Both the position numbers and the translations under genes were made by a program. Below are positions 1 to 8,680 of a stretch of DNA of 64,000 nucleotides, in pieces (the stretch's first letter is position 1; each line of letters starts with the position of its first letter). The notes beneath the pieces were generated by a model. The model was not told the DNA's origin, did no database searches, and saw only the letters and a program-made list of their open reading frames with translations. The stretch is from Lentibacillus populi (lineage in GTDB: Bacteria; Bacillota; Bacilli; Bacillales; Amphibacillaceae): positions 1-64,000 of the forward strand of contig BMJD01000018.1 in the NCBI GenBank assembly GCA_014642895.1, in the 5' to 3' direction.

Positions 1-148
1 AACCCGTTACTTAATCCAGGTGCAGCATGATATAAAATCACCTCTGTTCTATTTATACCATAGGTTGAGGTTTATTTATCATGTCCGATACTTGAGTAAA
101 TAATGTAATGAGAATATTAACTATCCTGGATAAAATAAACTTTTTCAT
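1..148 (-). pseudogene. Remnant of an OppB/DppB-type peptide permease gene
   Basis: An ATG at 148 behind a GGAAAGAGGTG-type ribosome binding site opens a frame beginning MKKFILSRIVNILITLF, which looks like the first membrane helix of an OppB/DppB-type ABC permease. After 17 plausible residues the homology is lost and the frame stops at 53. Another frame further downstream (about 1-55) reads GINRTEVILYHAAPG, similar in style to the cytoplasmic EAA loop of such permeases, so most of the gene seems deleted. It follows the peptide-binding protein gene on the same strand, as oppB often does. The assignment rests on short stretches only. Confidence 0.4.
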
Positions 149-174
149 GCGTACACCTCTTTCCTTGATGATGG

Positions 175-217
175 GAAAGAGAGGTGTGGCTAGTACCTCT
201 CTTTCGTTTTTATTTTT
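175..217. terminator. Perfect 11-bp hairpin between the binding protein and the permease remnant
   Basis: GAAAGAGAGGT (175-185) and ACCTCTCTTTC (195-205) form a perfect stem with a 9-nt loop. On the + strand it is followed by a T-rich tract (206-217), so it has terminator form in that direction. On the minus strand, where the flanking genes lie, there is no U-tract. A second overlapping pairing with CACCTCTTTCC just to the left is possible. Confidence 0.45.
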
Positions 218-1835
218 TAATTGTGATGTTTTTTAGTTCAATCTTTGCGCCATAAGGGTGGATAATCAGATTTTTCATGTATGGCTTCTGCAAAAATGCC
301 CTTCCCTCAAAGTAAAGCGGTCCCAATGTTCCATCATCTTTTAGTGCTATTCTTTCGGCCTCAATCAACATATCAAGCCGTTTATCTTCATCCGGCTCCT
401 TCAGCGCGCTATCAATAAGTTTCTTATATTTGGGATTGGAAAAATTCCCTCTTAATCCGCTTAAAGGATCACCATTCCACAGACTTAATATATCCATGGG
501 ATCATTATAATCGGCACCCCATTTGGAGATACCCATTTGGTAGTCACTTTCCCGCATTGTGTCCAGCCGTCCACTATAAGGTTTTGTAATTATATCGACA
601 TCAACACCAAGGTTCTTTTTGAATTCACTTTGCAAGAAGGTAGCTGTATCCTTTGCGATCGTGTCATCAGCTGTTAATAGTTCTAGCTTTGGCAAATCCC
701 CGATTTCGTCCAATCCTTTTTCCAGATATTCCTTCGCCTTATCATAATCTGGCTTGACGACATCACCTGCCAATTCTCGGAATGTTTTATCTTTGTTTCC
801 GTTAACACCTAAAGCAACTAGGCCATATGCAGGTGCAGATCCATTATTTAAAACTGTATCAGCGAGTGTTTGTGGATCATATGCAAGCTGGAACGCTTTA
901 CGAATATTGACATTATCAAATGGTTTCTCCTGAAAATTGAATTGTAAATACCAAGATATAAATTGCGTTTCTGTGCCAAATTCATCACTATCACGATACG
1001 AATTGACATCTGATGAAGATAAATATACCCGATCCAATTCTCCCGATTCATATAAATTCAGTGCCGTACTTTGTTCTTTAATTACTTTCATGGTAGCCCC
1101 ATCAATTTTGACATTTCCCTTATCCCAATATTCTTTATTTTTTTCCAATGTTACTCCTTCAGCTTGGTCGTACTCCGTCATAACGAACGGCCCATTATAC
1201 AGAATTGTATCGGCGGTTAAAGCAAATTCATCCTCGCCCACTTCATTAATAAATTTCTCGTTGAGTGGAAAATAAGTAGCAAAAGCGGTTAAGCCGAGAA
1301 AGAAAGGAGTGGGCGTCACCAATTTTACTTCTAGTGTTTTATCATCTATTGCTTTAATAGCAACCTCGGACGCATCGGCTTCTCCTGCATTAAATTCCTC
1401 TCCACCAACTATATAATCATAAAGGATGTTGGCATAGGAGCCCGAAGTGTCGGGGTGCATCGCCCGCAGCCATGAATATTTAAAATCCTGTGCCGTTACA
1501 GGATCACCATTGCTCCATTTTATCCCATCCCGTAAATGGAACGTGTATGTCAATTTATCCTCGGAAATATCAGCACTTTCCGCCATTGCAGGTTGTGGAT
1601 TGTTATCCGCATCCAAACGATAAAGACCTTCCATAATATTGTTTAAAATAGAAAAGGATATCCCATCCGTTGTCAACACCTGATTTAAGTCGGGGATATC
1701 ATTGTCGAGGCTAAGATGAACAATCTTCTTCTCCTCACTTTTACCAGTACTGTCCTTTGAAAAACCACAACCAGCTAAAAGGAACACGAGTCCAAAAACC
1801 ATTGTAATCAAAATAAATAGATGTTTCTTTTTCAA
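210..1835 (-). CDS. Peptide ABC transporter substrate-binding lipoprotein (OppA family)
   Basis: A 541-residue family 5 extracellular solute-binding protein that should capture oligopeptides at the outer face of the membrane. The N-terminus is a lipoprotein signal with lipobox LAGC near residues 20-23. Family-typical stretches are visible: YRLDADNNPQPAMAES, HLRDGIKWSNGDPVTAQDFKYS (split as usual) and a C-terminal GPLYFEGRAFLQKP. The start is TTG at 1835, chosen because GGGGAGGAAAAGAAA lies directly upstream. Length is normal for OppA. The next gene downstream is only a permease remnant, so the protein may be an orphan that feeds another Opp system or has lost its transporter. A peptide ligand is inferred from the family. 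Confidence 0.9.
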   Translation of the reverse strand: MKKKHLFILITMVFGLVFLLAGCGFSKDSTGKSEEKKIVHLSLDNDIPDLNQVLTTDGISFSILNNIMEGLYRLDADNNPQPAMAESADISEDKLTYTFHLRDGIKWSNGDPVTAQDFKYSWLRAMHPDTSGSYANILYDYIVGGEEFNAGEADASEVAIKAIDDKTLEVKLVTPTPFFLGLTAFATYFPLNEKFINEVGEDEFALTADTILYNGPFVMTEYDQAEGVTLEKNKEYWDKGNVKIDGATMKVIKEQSTALNLYESGELDRVYLSSSDVNSYRDSDEFGTETQFISWYLQFNFQEKPFDNVNIRKAFQLAYDPQTLADTVLNNGSAPAYGLVALGVNGNKDKTFRELAGDVVKPDYDKAKEYLEKGLDEIGDLPKLELLTADDTIAKDTATFLQSEFKKNLGVDVDIITKPYSGRLDTMRESDYQMGISKWGADYNDPMDILSLWNGDPLSGLRGNFSNPKYKKLIDSALKEPDEDKRLDMLIEAERIALKDDGTLGPLYFEGRAFLQKPYMKNLIIHPYGAKIELKNITIKK

Positions 1836-2445
1836 TTTCTTTTCCTCCCCAGATTTAAATTTGTACCATTTCAGATGAATAACGCTGTATATTCCCAGTT
1901 ACTGTTGTCTTAAAGGATACGTGCCTCCTCTCAATCTAAAATTCATGTTTTTTTGGAACTATTTCGGCTAATTCAGTAAGTAATGAGAATCTGTACACAA
2001 GCGGAATATACGAAATTTATTGGATAGGAAATAATGTACAAAAGTAAAGAAGAATATTTTTATAGATTATGTCTGTAATTGTAATGTAGTAATTAATCTA
2101 GAAGTGTTTACGTATGGTGTAGGCTTATTAAAACTAGTTATAAATAAATATAGAAGGAAAATCGTAAATAAAAAATTATAATAATCTTTTTCATTATTAT
2201 ATTATTCTGTATTTTATTCTTAAAAATAGTAAATGTCAATATCAAAATCAGTTTTTCTATAGGGATGTTGGGCGGTTCTACCATTTATGTCCCTCCTGTA
2301 ATCTCTGGTTAATACAGCAATTTGATGATAGTATTTTGAATACATAAGGAGAATTGGGCTCCGAGAATGTGATACTATTCCTACTTTATATTTTTGAAGC
2401 TTTATATCTTGCTTTTTAATTAATACAAATAGGGGGCATTTAATA
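1836..2445. other. AT-rich intergenic stretch without a gene
   Basis: No frame with a ribosome binding site and recognisable protein was found. It presumably holds the promoter of the peptide-binding protein gene. A strong Shine-Dalgarno-like GAGAGGAGG on the minus strand near 1925-1933 has no convincing reading frame behind it. Confidence 0.5.
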
Positions 2446-2633
2446 AATGCAAGAACAAAGGCGTAAGCGCCCGTTTAGCGACGTATGGACTGGACTGAGC
2501 CGTAGGAGATAAAGGAAACACGGTGAGCTGAAAGCGAACCGATGTTGACTTATCGTACGGAGGTGAGGGAAGTCCACTAGTCGCTGGGCGCTGGAGCCGG
2601 ACGTGGCTTACCCTGCTGAGAGCAGAATAGAGC
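2446..2633. repeat. GC-rich interspersed intergenic repeat
   Basis: A GC-rich block in an otherwise AT-rich gap. Its ends are complementary: AGCGCCC-GTTT-AGCGA at 2466-2481 and TCGCTGGGCGCT at 2581-2592. The interior contains AGGAGATAAAGGAAACACGG and GGAGGTGAGGGAAGTC. I remember near-identical blocks from intergenic regions of related Bacillaceae, but could not check copy number. A 128-codon open frame across it on the minus strand has no recognisable product and is treated as a by-product. Confidence 0.5.
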
Positions 2634-2917
2634 CTAAATTTATATACTTTCTTATCTTTTAAAATAAACCACGTGCTACACCAAAGTGATATGGGCATTT
2701 GTTGAGATATTTTGACTATTAATTTGTAATAGTTAAAACCCTCATTTCCGTTCACAGATTTAGCTTTGTCCGTCCCATAAGATAACAACAAACAGATTCG
2801 TAACATGTTTCCAACAACTCTTTTATCGCTTTATCCAACCACTATCTGCATATAAATTAGCCAGGTGAGCTATTAGTTCAATAAGGAGATAGTGTCAATA
2901 AATAAAAAATAGTTAAA

Positions 2918-2952
2918 ACACCGCTCACCCAAGAACGGTGTCTCCTTTTTTA
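2918..2952. terminator. Bidirectional terminator after the serine hydrolase gene
   Basis: ACACCG (2918-2923) pairs with CGGTGT (2936-2941) around a 12-nt loop. Runs of T follow on the + strand (CTCCTTTTTT) and T-rich sequence follows on the minus strand, 20-50 nt past the stop codon of the serine hydrolase gene. Confidence 0.6.
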
Positions 2953-2969
2953 ATCCATCGCACCTTTAC

Positions 2970-4454
2970 CTATTCACGCCATTTCCCCATCAAATATTTC
3001 GTATCACTTGTTAAAGTATGATAAGCTTCCTCAGAAATCAGCTGACTAATCCTTTGAAATTCCAGCATTGTTTTCATGCCTTCCAAATGCTTTAGGACCT
3101 TTTCCACTTGTCCCGTTTCTTCATAATGGCTCACCGCAGTCAAGTGAAGACGCAAGGATCTTGCAGCATCCGTTGAAACATCTCCTTTTTCCTTTAGGCT
3201 TGCAACCTGTTCTTTCATTGTGGCTGCATTCCATGCATAGATAGAGCTAGCTGTCTTCTCTGCCACCGTTTTCCGGATCGGATTTGTCGATACGGTATCA
3301 CGTGTCGGATGAACCCGGTTTGTTAACAGAATGGCAATTGTCTTAAGCTTTGGACTGACAACCATTGACGTTCCAGTATATCCCGTATGCCCAAGCGTAT
3401 TTTCCTCGGCCAATACATCCATATACCAATCCTGATTTAAATCCCAGCCAAGTCCATGATTTTGCCCTGGATACGCTTCATTCCAGTTTTTATTCATCAG
3501 TTCAAATGTCCCTTCGGAAACAATTTGTTGTCCTTGATAGCTGCCTTCGTTAAGCAGCATTTGTGCAAATATGGCCATATCTTCAGCTGAACTGAATACA
3601 CCAGCATGCCCAGCTACACCATCAAGTGCCCACGCTTTTTCATCGTGCACACTGCCCCACACCAAACCGCGATCTGTCCATGGCTGAAATTCAGTCGCTG
3701 CAATCCGCGGTTTTAATTCTTCTGGCGGATTATACATGGTATCCGACATCTGCAGCGGCTCCAAAATGTTCTCCCGTATAAAAACATCCTGCCGATTTCC
3801 GCTTAAACGCTCAATTAGTACACCTAATGTAATATAATTAATATCACTGTATACGTATTCTTCGCCTGGTTCATACTGTAATGGTTCACGCATGACATAT
3901 TCCAGCAATTCCTCCCGAGTACCATCCATGTCATATATATTCCCGGAAGGACCTGGTTTTTCACCAGATGTATGCGTTAACAATTGTTTGATCGTTATAT
4001 CCCCTTTTTCATCGGTGTCGTACTCCGGAAGATAGTCGGATACTGGATCATCCAGTTTGAACAATCCCTGATCCCATAACTGCATAACCCCGACAGCCGT
4101 AAATAACTTGGAAATCGATGCCATGTCAAAAATCGTGTCCGCTTGCATTTTTACCGGCTCGTCCATTTCGGTAAAATCAGCATCTGTATAACGGGCGGCA
4201 TAACCGTATGCATCATGTTTCACGACCTTACCATTACGGGCAATCAGAACAACAGCACCTGGCATGACCTGTTCGGATATTGCATCATTGATTCCCTCAT
4301 CCAAATCCGCAAGCGGCTGCTCCAGCATTTCCACACTGCCGGCCGTTCCCGGTGGTAATTCGTTCGCAGCTGCATAACCCGCTTGCGGCTGAATCATTAG
4401 CACGCTAAACCATAGTGTAAACGCATAAAGGACTAGTATCATTCTTTTTTTCAT
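2970..4454 (-). CDS. Exported beta-lactamase-family serine hydrolase with C-terminal FIMAH-type domain
   Basis: A 494-residue secreted or cell-surface enzyme of the class C beta-lactamase/penicillin-binding-protein fold. Residues 1-28 form a signal peptide. The S-x-x-K nucleophile motif is S113-I-S-K116 (DMASISKLF), a Y-S-D-I-N segment at 202-206 fits the second motif, and H356-T-G (GHTGYTG) fits the KTG-like third motif. The last 60 residues (about 433-492, beginning LRLHLTAVSHYEETG) form a separate domain also found on the two other exported enzymes of this window. The ATG at 4454 is chosen over an ATG 60 nt upstream because GAAAGGGGAAACGAAC precedes it and the signal peptide starts there. 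The substrate (peptidoglycan peptide, ester or amide) cannot be told. It lies 187 nt downstream of ggt on the same strand. Confidence 0.85.
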   Translation of the reverse strand: MKKRMILVLYAFTLWFSVLMIQPQAGYAAANELPPGTAGSVEMLEQPLADLDEGINDAISEQVMPGAVVLIARNGKVVKHDAYGYAARYTDADFTEMDEPVKMQADTIFDMASISKLFTAVGVMQLWDQGLFKLDDPVSDYLPEYDTDEKGDITIKQLLTHTSGEKPGPSGNIYDMDGTREELLEYVMREPLQYEPGEEYVYSDINYITLGVLIERLSGNRQDVFIRENILEPLQMSDTMYNPPEELKPRIAATEFQPWTDRGLVWGSVHDEKAWALDGVAGHAGVFSSAEDMAIFAQMLLNEGSYQGQQIVSEGTFELMNKNWNEAYPGQNHGLGWDLNQDWYMDVLAEENTLGHTGYTGTSMVVSPKLKTIAILLTNRVHPTRDTVSTNPIRKTVAEKTASSIYAWNAATMKEQVASLKEKGDVSTDAARSLRLHLTAVSHYEETGQVEKVLKHLEGMKTMLEFQRISQLISEEAYHTLTSDTKYLMGKWRE

Positions 4455-4641
4455 GTTCGTTTCCCCTTTCCCTATAGTCTTAAGCGGGATCAGTCCCCAA
4501 GTGCTATTACACAAGAAAGCATTGAGGGACTGCCCAAATATTTTAGTTGGAAAATATACAAATTAGCAGGTAGTAAAGATATTGACATTCATTACCTCGA
4601 TGCTATTTTCTAACCTGTACTCTTGATTCCAAAAAGGAAAT

Positions 4642-6678
4642 TTACCCTTCTCTCCACTCATAAAGCAAATAATTAGCATTCGCTGTCAGGTCGTGATAGG
4701 CCTGGTCAGAAATCTGTTTTTGTTCATGCAGCTGTTCCACTAATTGGTTAAAACCTTCCATATGTTTGACCGCTTTTTTGATTTTTCCAGCATCTTTATA
4801 ATGGGAAACCGCAGTCAAATGGGTTAGCAGCAAGCGGCTAACATTGGCATCGTCAATATCTCCAAACCGTTTAAACTGTTCGATTAACGCTTTCATATAA
4901 TCGATACTCGGTGTTGACACGCCAATCGCCATACCTTCTCTTGTCGAATCCGCCGCTCCAACGTAAACACCCTTTTCCATATCGAACATCAGGCTGTTTA
5001 CATTTCCGATTTCTGTTGGACTCGTTTCCCAGGCATGTCCCATTTGCTCTAGTCGATTTCGCACATCATCTTGAATGCCATACTCCCAGCGAATCGTCGG
5101 ATATTGGTTGCTGTAAATTCGCGGTTCTTCAATGGCCTCCTTCAAATCCATCCCATAGCCAATCGTATTGACAATCGTTTGGGTTACCGATGTAATAATC
5201 GTTGTTCCACCAGGTGAGCCTACTGTCATAAACGGCTTGTTATCCTTTAAAACAATCGTTGGCGTCATGCTGCTCAACGGCCGTTTGTTTGGCTGGATTT
5301 CGTTCGCCCCACCTGGAATGGCATCAAAATCGGTCAATTCATTGTTTAACATAACACCATAGCCTGGCACCATGATACCTGAGCCAAAGACCTGTTCAAT
5401 TGTCGTCGTATAGGAAACCAGATTTCCCCAACGATCTGCAACGGTAAAATGCGTTGTTTCGCCATTTACTTTGTCGTCCACTTGTTCCACAACGGCTCCC
5501 GACTCGCCATCTTGAAAATCCCATGGGTTGCCTGGCTGAACATCCGGATTCGCCTTATCCGGGTCAATTAAATCAACACGCTGCTTAATATAATCCGGGT
5601 GCAACAATCCTTCTCGCGGTACATCCACATATTCCGGATCCCCCATATAGGCGGCCCTGTCAGCATAGGCAAGATGCATCGCTTCCGCCATATGATGGTA
5701 TTTTTCCGGGGACCTTACATCATATTGGGTTAAATCCATTTCTTCAAACATCTCCAGCATCTGCAGCATCGTCAATCCACCAGAGCTTGGAGGCGGCATC
5801 GATGCAATATCATATCCCAAGTAATCCCCCCAGACCGGCTCATCTTCCGTCACATCGTACTTGCTTAAATCCGCAGCAGTCATACTACCGTCAAAATCCT
5901 GGACAACATCTGCAAGTGCCTCACCGATTTCACCCTGGTAAAAGGCGTCTGATCCTTCTTCTGCGATCAATTTAAATGTTTTGGCAAGGTCTTTTTGTAC
6001 AAGAAGATCGCCCTCTTCAAGCGGCTCGCCCTCCGGAAGAAACACGTCACCAGCTGCACTGCGGGACAGTTTAGCTGCATTGCTGGCAATTGCGTCGGCC
6101 AGAACCCAGTTTACTTCGATTCCTCCTTCAGCCATTTCAATTGCAGGCTGGATAAGCTCATCCATCGGCATCGTTCCCCAATTGTCGAGTGCCGTTTCCA
6201 GACCTTTTAATGTGCCCGGAACACCAACGGATTTTCCGCTTCTAACTCGTTCCTGAAACGGCATGACCTCACCGGTATCTTCATCTATGAACATATCTGG
6301 TGTTGCCCCAGCAGGTGCACGCTCTCTGCTGTTGATTACTGATATATCCTCAGTTTCCGCATCATAGTACATCAAAAAGCCGCCACCACCGATTCCAGAC
6401 ATCATTGGCTCTGCCACGTTTAATGCAAATTGAATGGCAACTGCTGCGTCAATTGCAGTACCCCCATTTCTCAGCACATCTGTCCCAACCTTCGAGGCCA
6501 GCGGATGTGCCGTAACGACCATTCCAAGATCGCCTTCAGCTGTCTGTTCATCTTTTATTCCGGGATTATCCGGTTCATACCCAGTATTGTCCCCATACAC
6601 GGTTCCACCTTGCATGATCGTACTGAAAAACAGTAACAGTCCCACAACGATTGACAGCCATTTTTTGTTTCGGTGCAT
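4642..6678 (-). CDS. ggt: Gamma-glutamyltransferase precursor with C-terminal FIMAH-type domain
   Basis: A secreted N-terminal-nucleophile hydrolase that transfers or hydrolyses gamma-glutamyl groups of glutathione, glutamine or poly-gamma-glutamate. The 678-residue precursor has a signal peptide (1-29), the conserved GIGGGGF near 96-101, and the autocleavage site before T408 (GETTHFTVADRWGNLVSYTT), which would be the catalytic threonine heading the small subunit. The glycine loop GSPGGTT lies at 488-494. About 65 extra residues at the C-terminus (612-676) repeat the domain of the neighbouring serine hydrolase, making it longer than ordinary GGT. The ATG at 6678 has GGAGGGATGAACAG upstream. 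An in-frame extension to 6939 is open only because the upstream DNA is a 21-bp repeat array, and it would bury the signal peptide. Confidence 0.93.
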   Translation of the reverse strand: MHRNKKWLSIVVGLLLFFSTIMQGGTVYGDNTGYEPDNPGIKDEQTAEGDLGMVVTAHPLASKVGTDVLRNGGTAIDAAVAIQFALNVAEPMMSGIGGGGFLMYYDAETEDISVINSRERAPAGATPDMFIDEDTGEVMPFQERVRSGKSVGVPGTLKGLETALDNWGTMPMDELIQPAIEMAEGGIEVNWVLADAIASNAAKLSRSAAGDVFLPEGEPLEEGDLLVQKDLAKTFKLIAEEGSDAFYQGEIGEALADVVQDFDGSMTAADLSKYDVTEDEPVWGDYLGYDIASMPPPSSGGLTMLQMLEMFEEMDLTQYDVRSPEKYHHMAEAMHLAYADRAAYMGDPEYVDVPREGLLHPDYIKQRVDLIDPDKANPDVQPGNPWDFQDGESGAVVEQVDDKVNGETTHFTVADRWGNLVSYTTTIEQVFGSGIMVPGYGVMLNNELTDFDAIPGGANEIQPNKRPLSSMTPTIVLKDNKPFMTVGSPGGTTIITSVTQTIVNTIGYGMDLKEAIEEPRIYSNQYPTIRWEYGIQDDVRNRLEQMGHAWETSPTEIGNVNSLMFDMEKGVYVGAADSTREGMAIGVSTPSIDYMKALIEQFKRFGDIDDANVSRLLLTHLTAVSHYKDAGKIKKAVKHMEGFNQLVEQLHEQKQISDQAYHDLTANANYLLYEWREG

Positions 6679-6714
6679 CTGTTCATCCCTCCATTGTTTT
6701 AATGTGTGGATCAA

Positions 6715-6920
6715 ACGGCAGAATTCCGATGCAAATAACCGCATGTATCGACGTAAAATTGAATAATATCGACGTGAATTGTGCAGTATCAACATATAAC
6801 TTCGGGATATCAACGTGAATTTGTGAAATATCAACGTAAAAACGCGGAATATCGACATGAATTGTGATGTATCAACATTAAACTGCGCAATATCGCGGAC
6901 CAGTGCAGTATCAACGTCGC
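6715..6920. repeat. Degenerate 21-bp tandem repeat upstream of ggt
   Basis: About nine imperfect copies with a period near 21 bp. Read on the minus strand each copy carries a core like ACGTTGATAT or ATGTCGATAT followed by a variable half such as TGCACAATTC. Because the period is a multiple of three the stretch stays open in frame with ggt and gives a seven-residue periodicity when translated. It probably covers the promoter or leader region of ggt. Function unknown. Confidence 0.7.
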
Positions 6921-6939
6921 TCTGCCGTAAATCACTCAT

Positions 6940-7297
6940 TAGTTCTAGAAAATTTAATCCAATTATAATAGATTAACATAATAAATAGTGTCGATTTATG
7001 TCACATTATTTTAAATATTGTTAAAATGATTCGTTTGAACCAGGAGATGCATATAATTTTTATAGGTATTTCGTTGATAATACGAAGAATGTACTATAGA
7101 AAGGACATTCGGAGTATAAATGTGTTCATAACTTCGATTGAATATAGGATAAGGTAAAATTGATTTAAAAATTTACTGTAAATTGAATTGATCGGTATAT
7201 CATTAAGTTTTTTTAGTATTATGTCTTGGTCACCATCTTTGTCACTTTTCTCTAGGGGTCCATTTAATCCGTGTCATTCCTCTATTTTTGGGTACCC
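6940..7297. other. Intergenic gap upstream of ggt and the Mistic gene
   Basis: AT-rich gap between two divergent genes. A TATAAT hexamer at 7298-7303 just before the Mistic gene is the only suggestive promoter element, but it has no clear -35 partner and would leave a leader of only about ten bases. Nothing else was recognised. Confidence 0.4.
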
Positions 7298-7316
7298 TAT
7301 AATTGGGTGATTCAAA

Positions 7317-7589
7317 ATGAAAGCAAATGAATTGGAAACAAAAAGATTTGATAAAGCATTAGATGAATTTATTGAGTTGTTCAACAACCTCGAAAAAGAT
7401 GAGCCGATCATCCATTTTGAAGAAGAGGTTGTTCAGAACATTGAACGCGCAAAGAAAAAATATGGTAATGATATGGTGGATGAAAAAATAAATACAGTTG
7501 TACGCGAAATGCTTTCCTGGCTTGATTTGGAAGATGTTGAGGAAGATGAGGAAGGAAAGGGTGAAGAGGATGGAGATAACGATGAATAG
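7317..7589 (+). CDS. mstX: Mistic-like membrane-integrating protein
   Basis: A very acidic 90-residue protein without signal peptide or obvious hydrophobic helix. It matches my memory of Bacillus subtilis Mistic (MstX): the stretch LDEFIELFNN...DEPIIHFEEE...AKKKYGNDMVDEKINTVV parallels LDAFIQLYNE...DEPLIQLDDD...ARDMYGQEKLNEKLNTII. Mistic inserts into membranes without the Sec machinery and in B. subtilis is encoded ahead of, and overlapping, the potassium channel gene yugO. Here no channel gene follows. The start has GGGTGA six bases upstream. The tail is longer and richer in Asp/Glu than Mistic. Identification is by recalled sequence only. Confidence 0.65.
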   Translation: MKANELETKRFDKALDEFIELFNNLEKDEPIIHFEEEVVQNIERAKKKYGNDMVDEKINTVVREMLSWLDLEDVEEDEEGKGEEDGDNDE

Positions 7590-7647
7590 CAGGATGACGG
7601 CAAAACGTGATGAACACGGTAAGGTATTAAGCCCCAATCTTATATAA
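7582..7647 (+). CDS. Possible 21-residue peptide overlapping the Mistic gene end
   Basis: An ATG at 7582 overlaps the last codons of the Mistic-like gene and is preceded by GGAGATAAC. It encodes MNSRMTAKRDEHGKVLSPNLI and stops at 7647. The overlap resembles the translational coupling seen for mstX-yugO, so this could be the start of a lost partner gene or a genuine micropeptide. There is no homology support. Confidence 0.25.
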   Translation: MNSRMTAKRDEHGKVLSPNLI

Positions 7648-7658
7648 AGCATACACGA

Positions 7659-7682
7659 ATCCCCGCTAAATTGGGCGGGGAT
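7659..7682. terminator. GC-rich hairpin after the Mistic gene
   Basis: ATCCCCGC (7659-7666) pairs with GCGGGGAT (7675-7682) over an 8-nt loop, 70-90 nt beyond the Mistic stop codon. No U-tract follows, so its role as a terminator is uncertain. Confidence 0.35.
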
Positions 7683-7771
7683 CATGTAACTCATCACTGC
7701 TTATGAAATAAATTTGCTACCGCTTCCCTGATTCGGAAAACAAATCCAGCTACATAGATTTATAAGTTGAT

Positions 7772-7811
7772 TAAAAAAACGAGTATTACGTTTGCTCTTA
7801 CGTAATACTCG
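7772..7811 (-). terminator. Rho-independent terminator of the HIRAN gene
   Basis: CGAGTATTACGT (7780-7791) and ACGTAATACTCG (7800-7811) make a perfect 12-bp stem. On the minus strand a run of seven T follows, 90 nt past the stop of the HIRAN gene. Confidence 0.8.
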
Positions 7812-7899
7812 CACATAATCATTTTGTTTTAGTTAACGAGATTTCCAATCCATTATAATATTGCAGGTTAATCTTAATTGATAGGTATGGCGAACCGAC

Positions 7900-8664
7900 T
7901 CAAGCACTTTCCTGAAAAATAAAACCTTCCAAATTGTGCCGATATCGTTCATCCGTATTCTCAAGTTCAATTGTTGCTTCCAACCTTACTCGTACCCACC
8001 ACTGTGAAGCAAATTGTGGACGTAATTGTTGAACAGTTAATTCAACAGAGATTCTCTGTTTCAATAAGGAATGAACAGCTTGTGCATATATGCCTGGAAT
8101 ACAACCGATATGAACCCCGGAACTAGTCATAACCTTAACGGCGTATGAATCAAATTTATTATCCTCTTCTAATTCCGGAATTAAGGAATCTCCTTCACGA
8201 ACATAATCGTACCAATTCTCCGATATGTGGCCTTGATGCCGGATTCCATTCACATAAAAATTCGAGCGTAACTCTTCTCCATTCAGACGAAGTGGTTCTT
8301 CAAAAGAATACGGATCCTGTGAGAGCATCCCCCTAGTTTCTCTCAAGATATCCATCCTGTCCGCAGTAGCGGGTAAACCAAATTCGTCTAAGATATTTTC
8401 AAAACCGATACGGGTATTATCAGGAATACGCCGATCAAAAGCAGGAAATAACTCTTCCGATTGATACGTTTTTTGGAGCAATGGAAAAGCTGGGTGTAAA
8501 CGATAGCCTCTGCGAATTGCTTCAGTAACAGTTCGCGGTGAATTACTTTTGAACGTATATTCAAATGTATATTTTTGTCCATCATAATTTAATGTACCAA
8601 CATGGTAATAAAGATTATCCTTTGTATTTTTCCACACTACCAAAAGTGACTTTATAGCATGCAT
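7900..8664 (-). CDS. HipA N-subdomain-like protein with HIRAN domain
   Basis: A 254-residue cytoplasmic protein. Residues 1-90 (LLVVWKN...YHVGTLNYDGQKYTFEY...FPAFDRRIPDN) resemble the N-terminal subdomain of HipA kinases, which is the part supplied by HipS in three-gene hipBST systems. Residues about 135-215 (FYVNGIRHQG, EEDNKFDSYAVKV, GVHIGCIPGIYAQAV) fit a HIRAN domain, a DNA-end or stalled-fork recognition module. The ATG at 8664 follows GGGAGGAAAGTAGT, and the upstream kinase gene ends at 8681, so the two were co-transcribed. It could be the regulatory subunit or antitoxin of the kinase. That role is inference, since the kinase gene is broken here while this gene is intact. Confidence 0.6.
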   Translation of the reverse strand: MHAIKSLLVVWKNTKDNLYYHVGTLNYDGQKYTFEYTFKSNSPRTVTEAIRRGYRLHPAFPLLQKTYQSEELFPAFDRRIPDNTRIGFENILDEFGLPATADRMDILRETRGMLSQDPYSFEEPLRLNGEELRSNFYVNGIRHQGHISENWYDYVREGDSLIPELEEDNKFDSYAVKVMTSSGVHIGCIPGIYAQAVHSLLKQRISVELTVQQLRPQFASQWWVRVRLEATIELENTDERYRHNLEGFIFQESA

Positions 8665-8680
8665 ACTACTTTCCTCCCTC

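Noticed and set aside
2420-2806. 128-codon open frame on the minus strand
   Set aside because: It crosses the GC-rich repeat, has no ribosome binding site and no recognisable product.
4455-4514. N-terminal extension of the serine hydrolase
   Set aside because: The signal peptide begins at the ATG at 4454, which has its own ribosome binding site.
6679-6939. 87-codon N-terminal extension of GGT
   Set aside because: The extension is translated tandem repeat and would place the signal peptide inside the protein.
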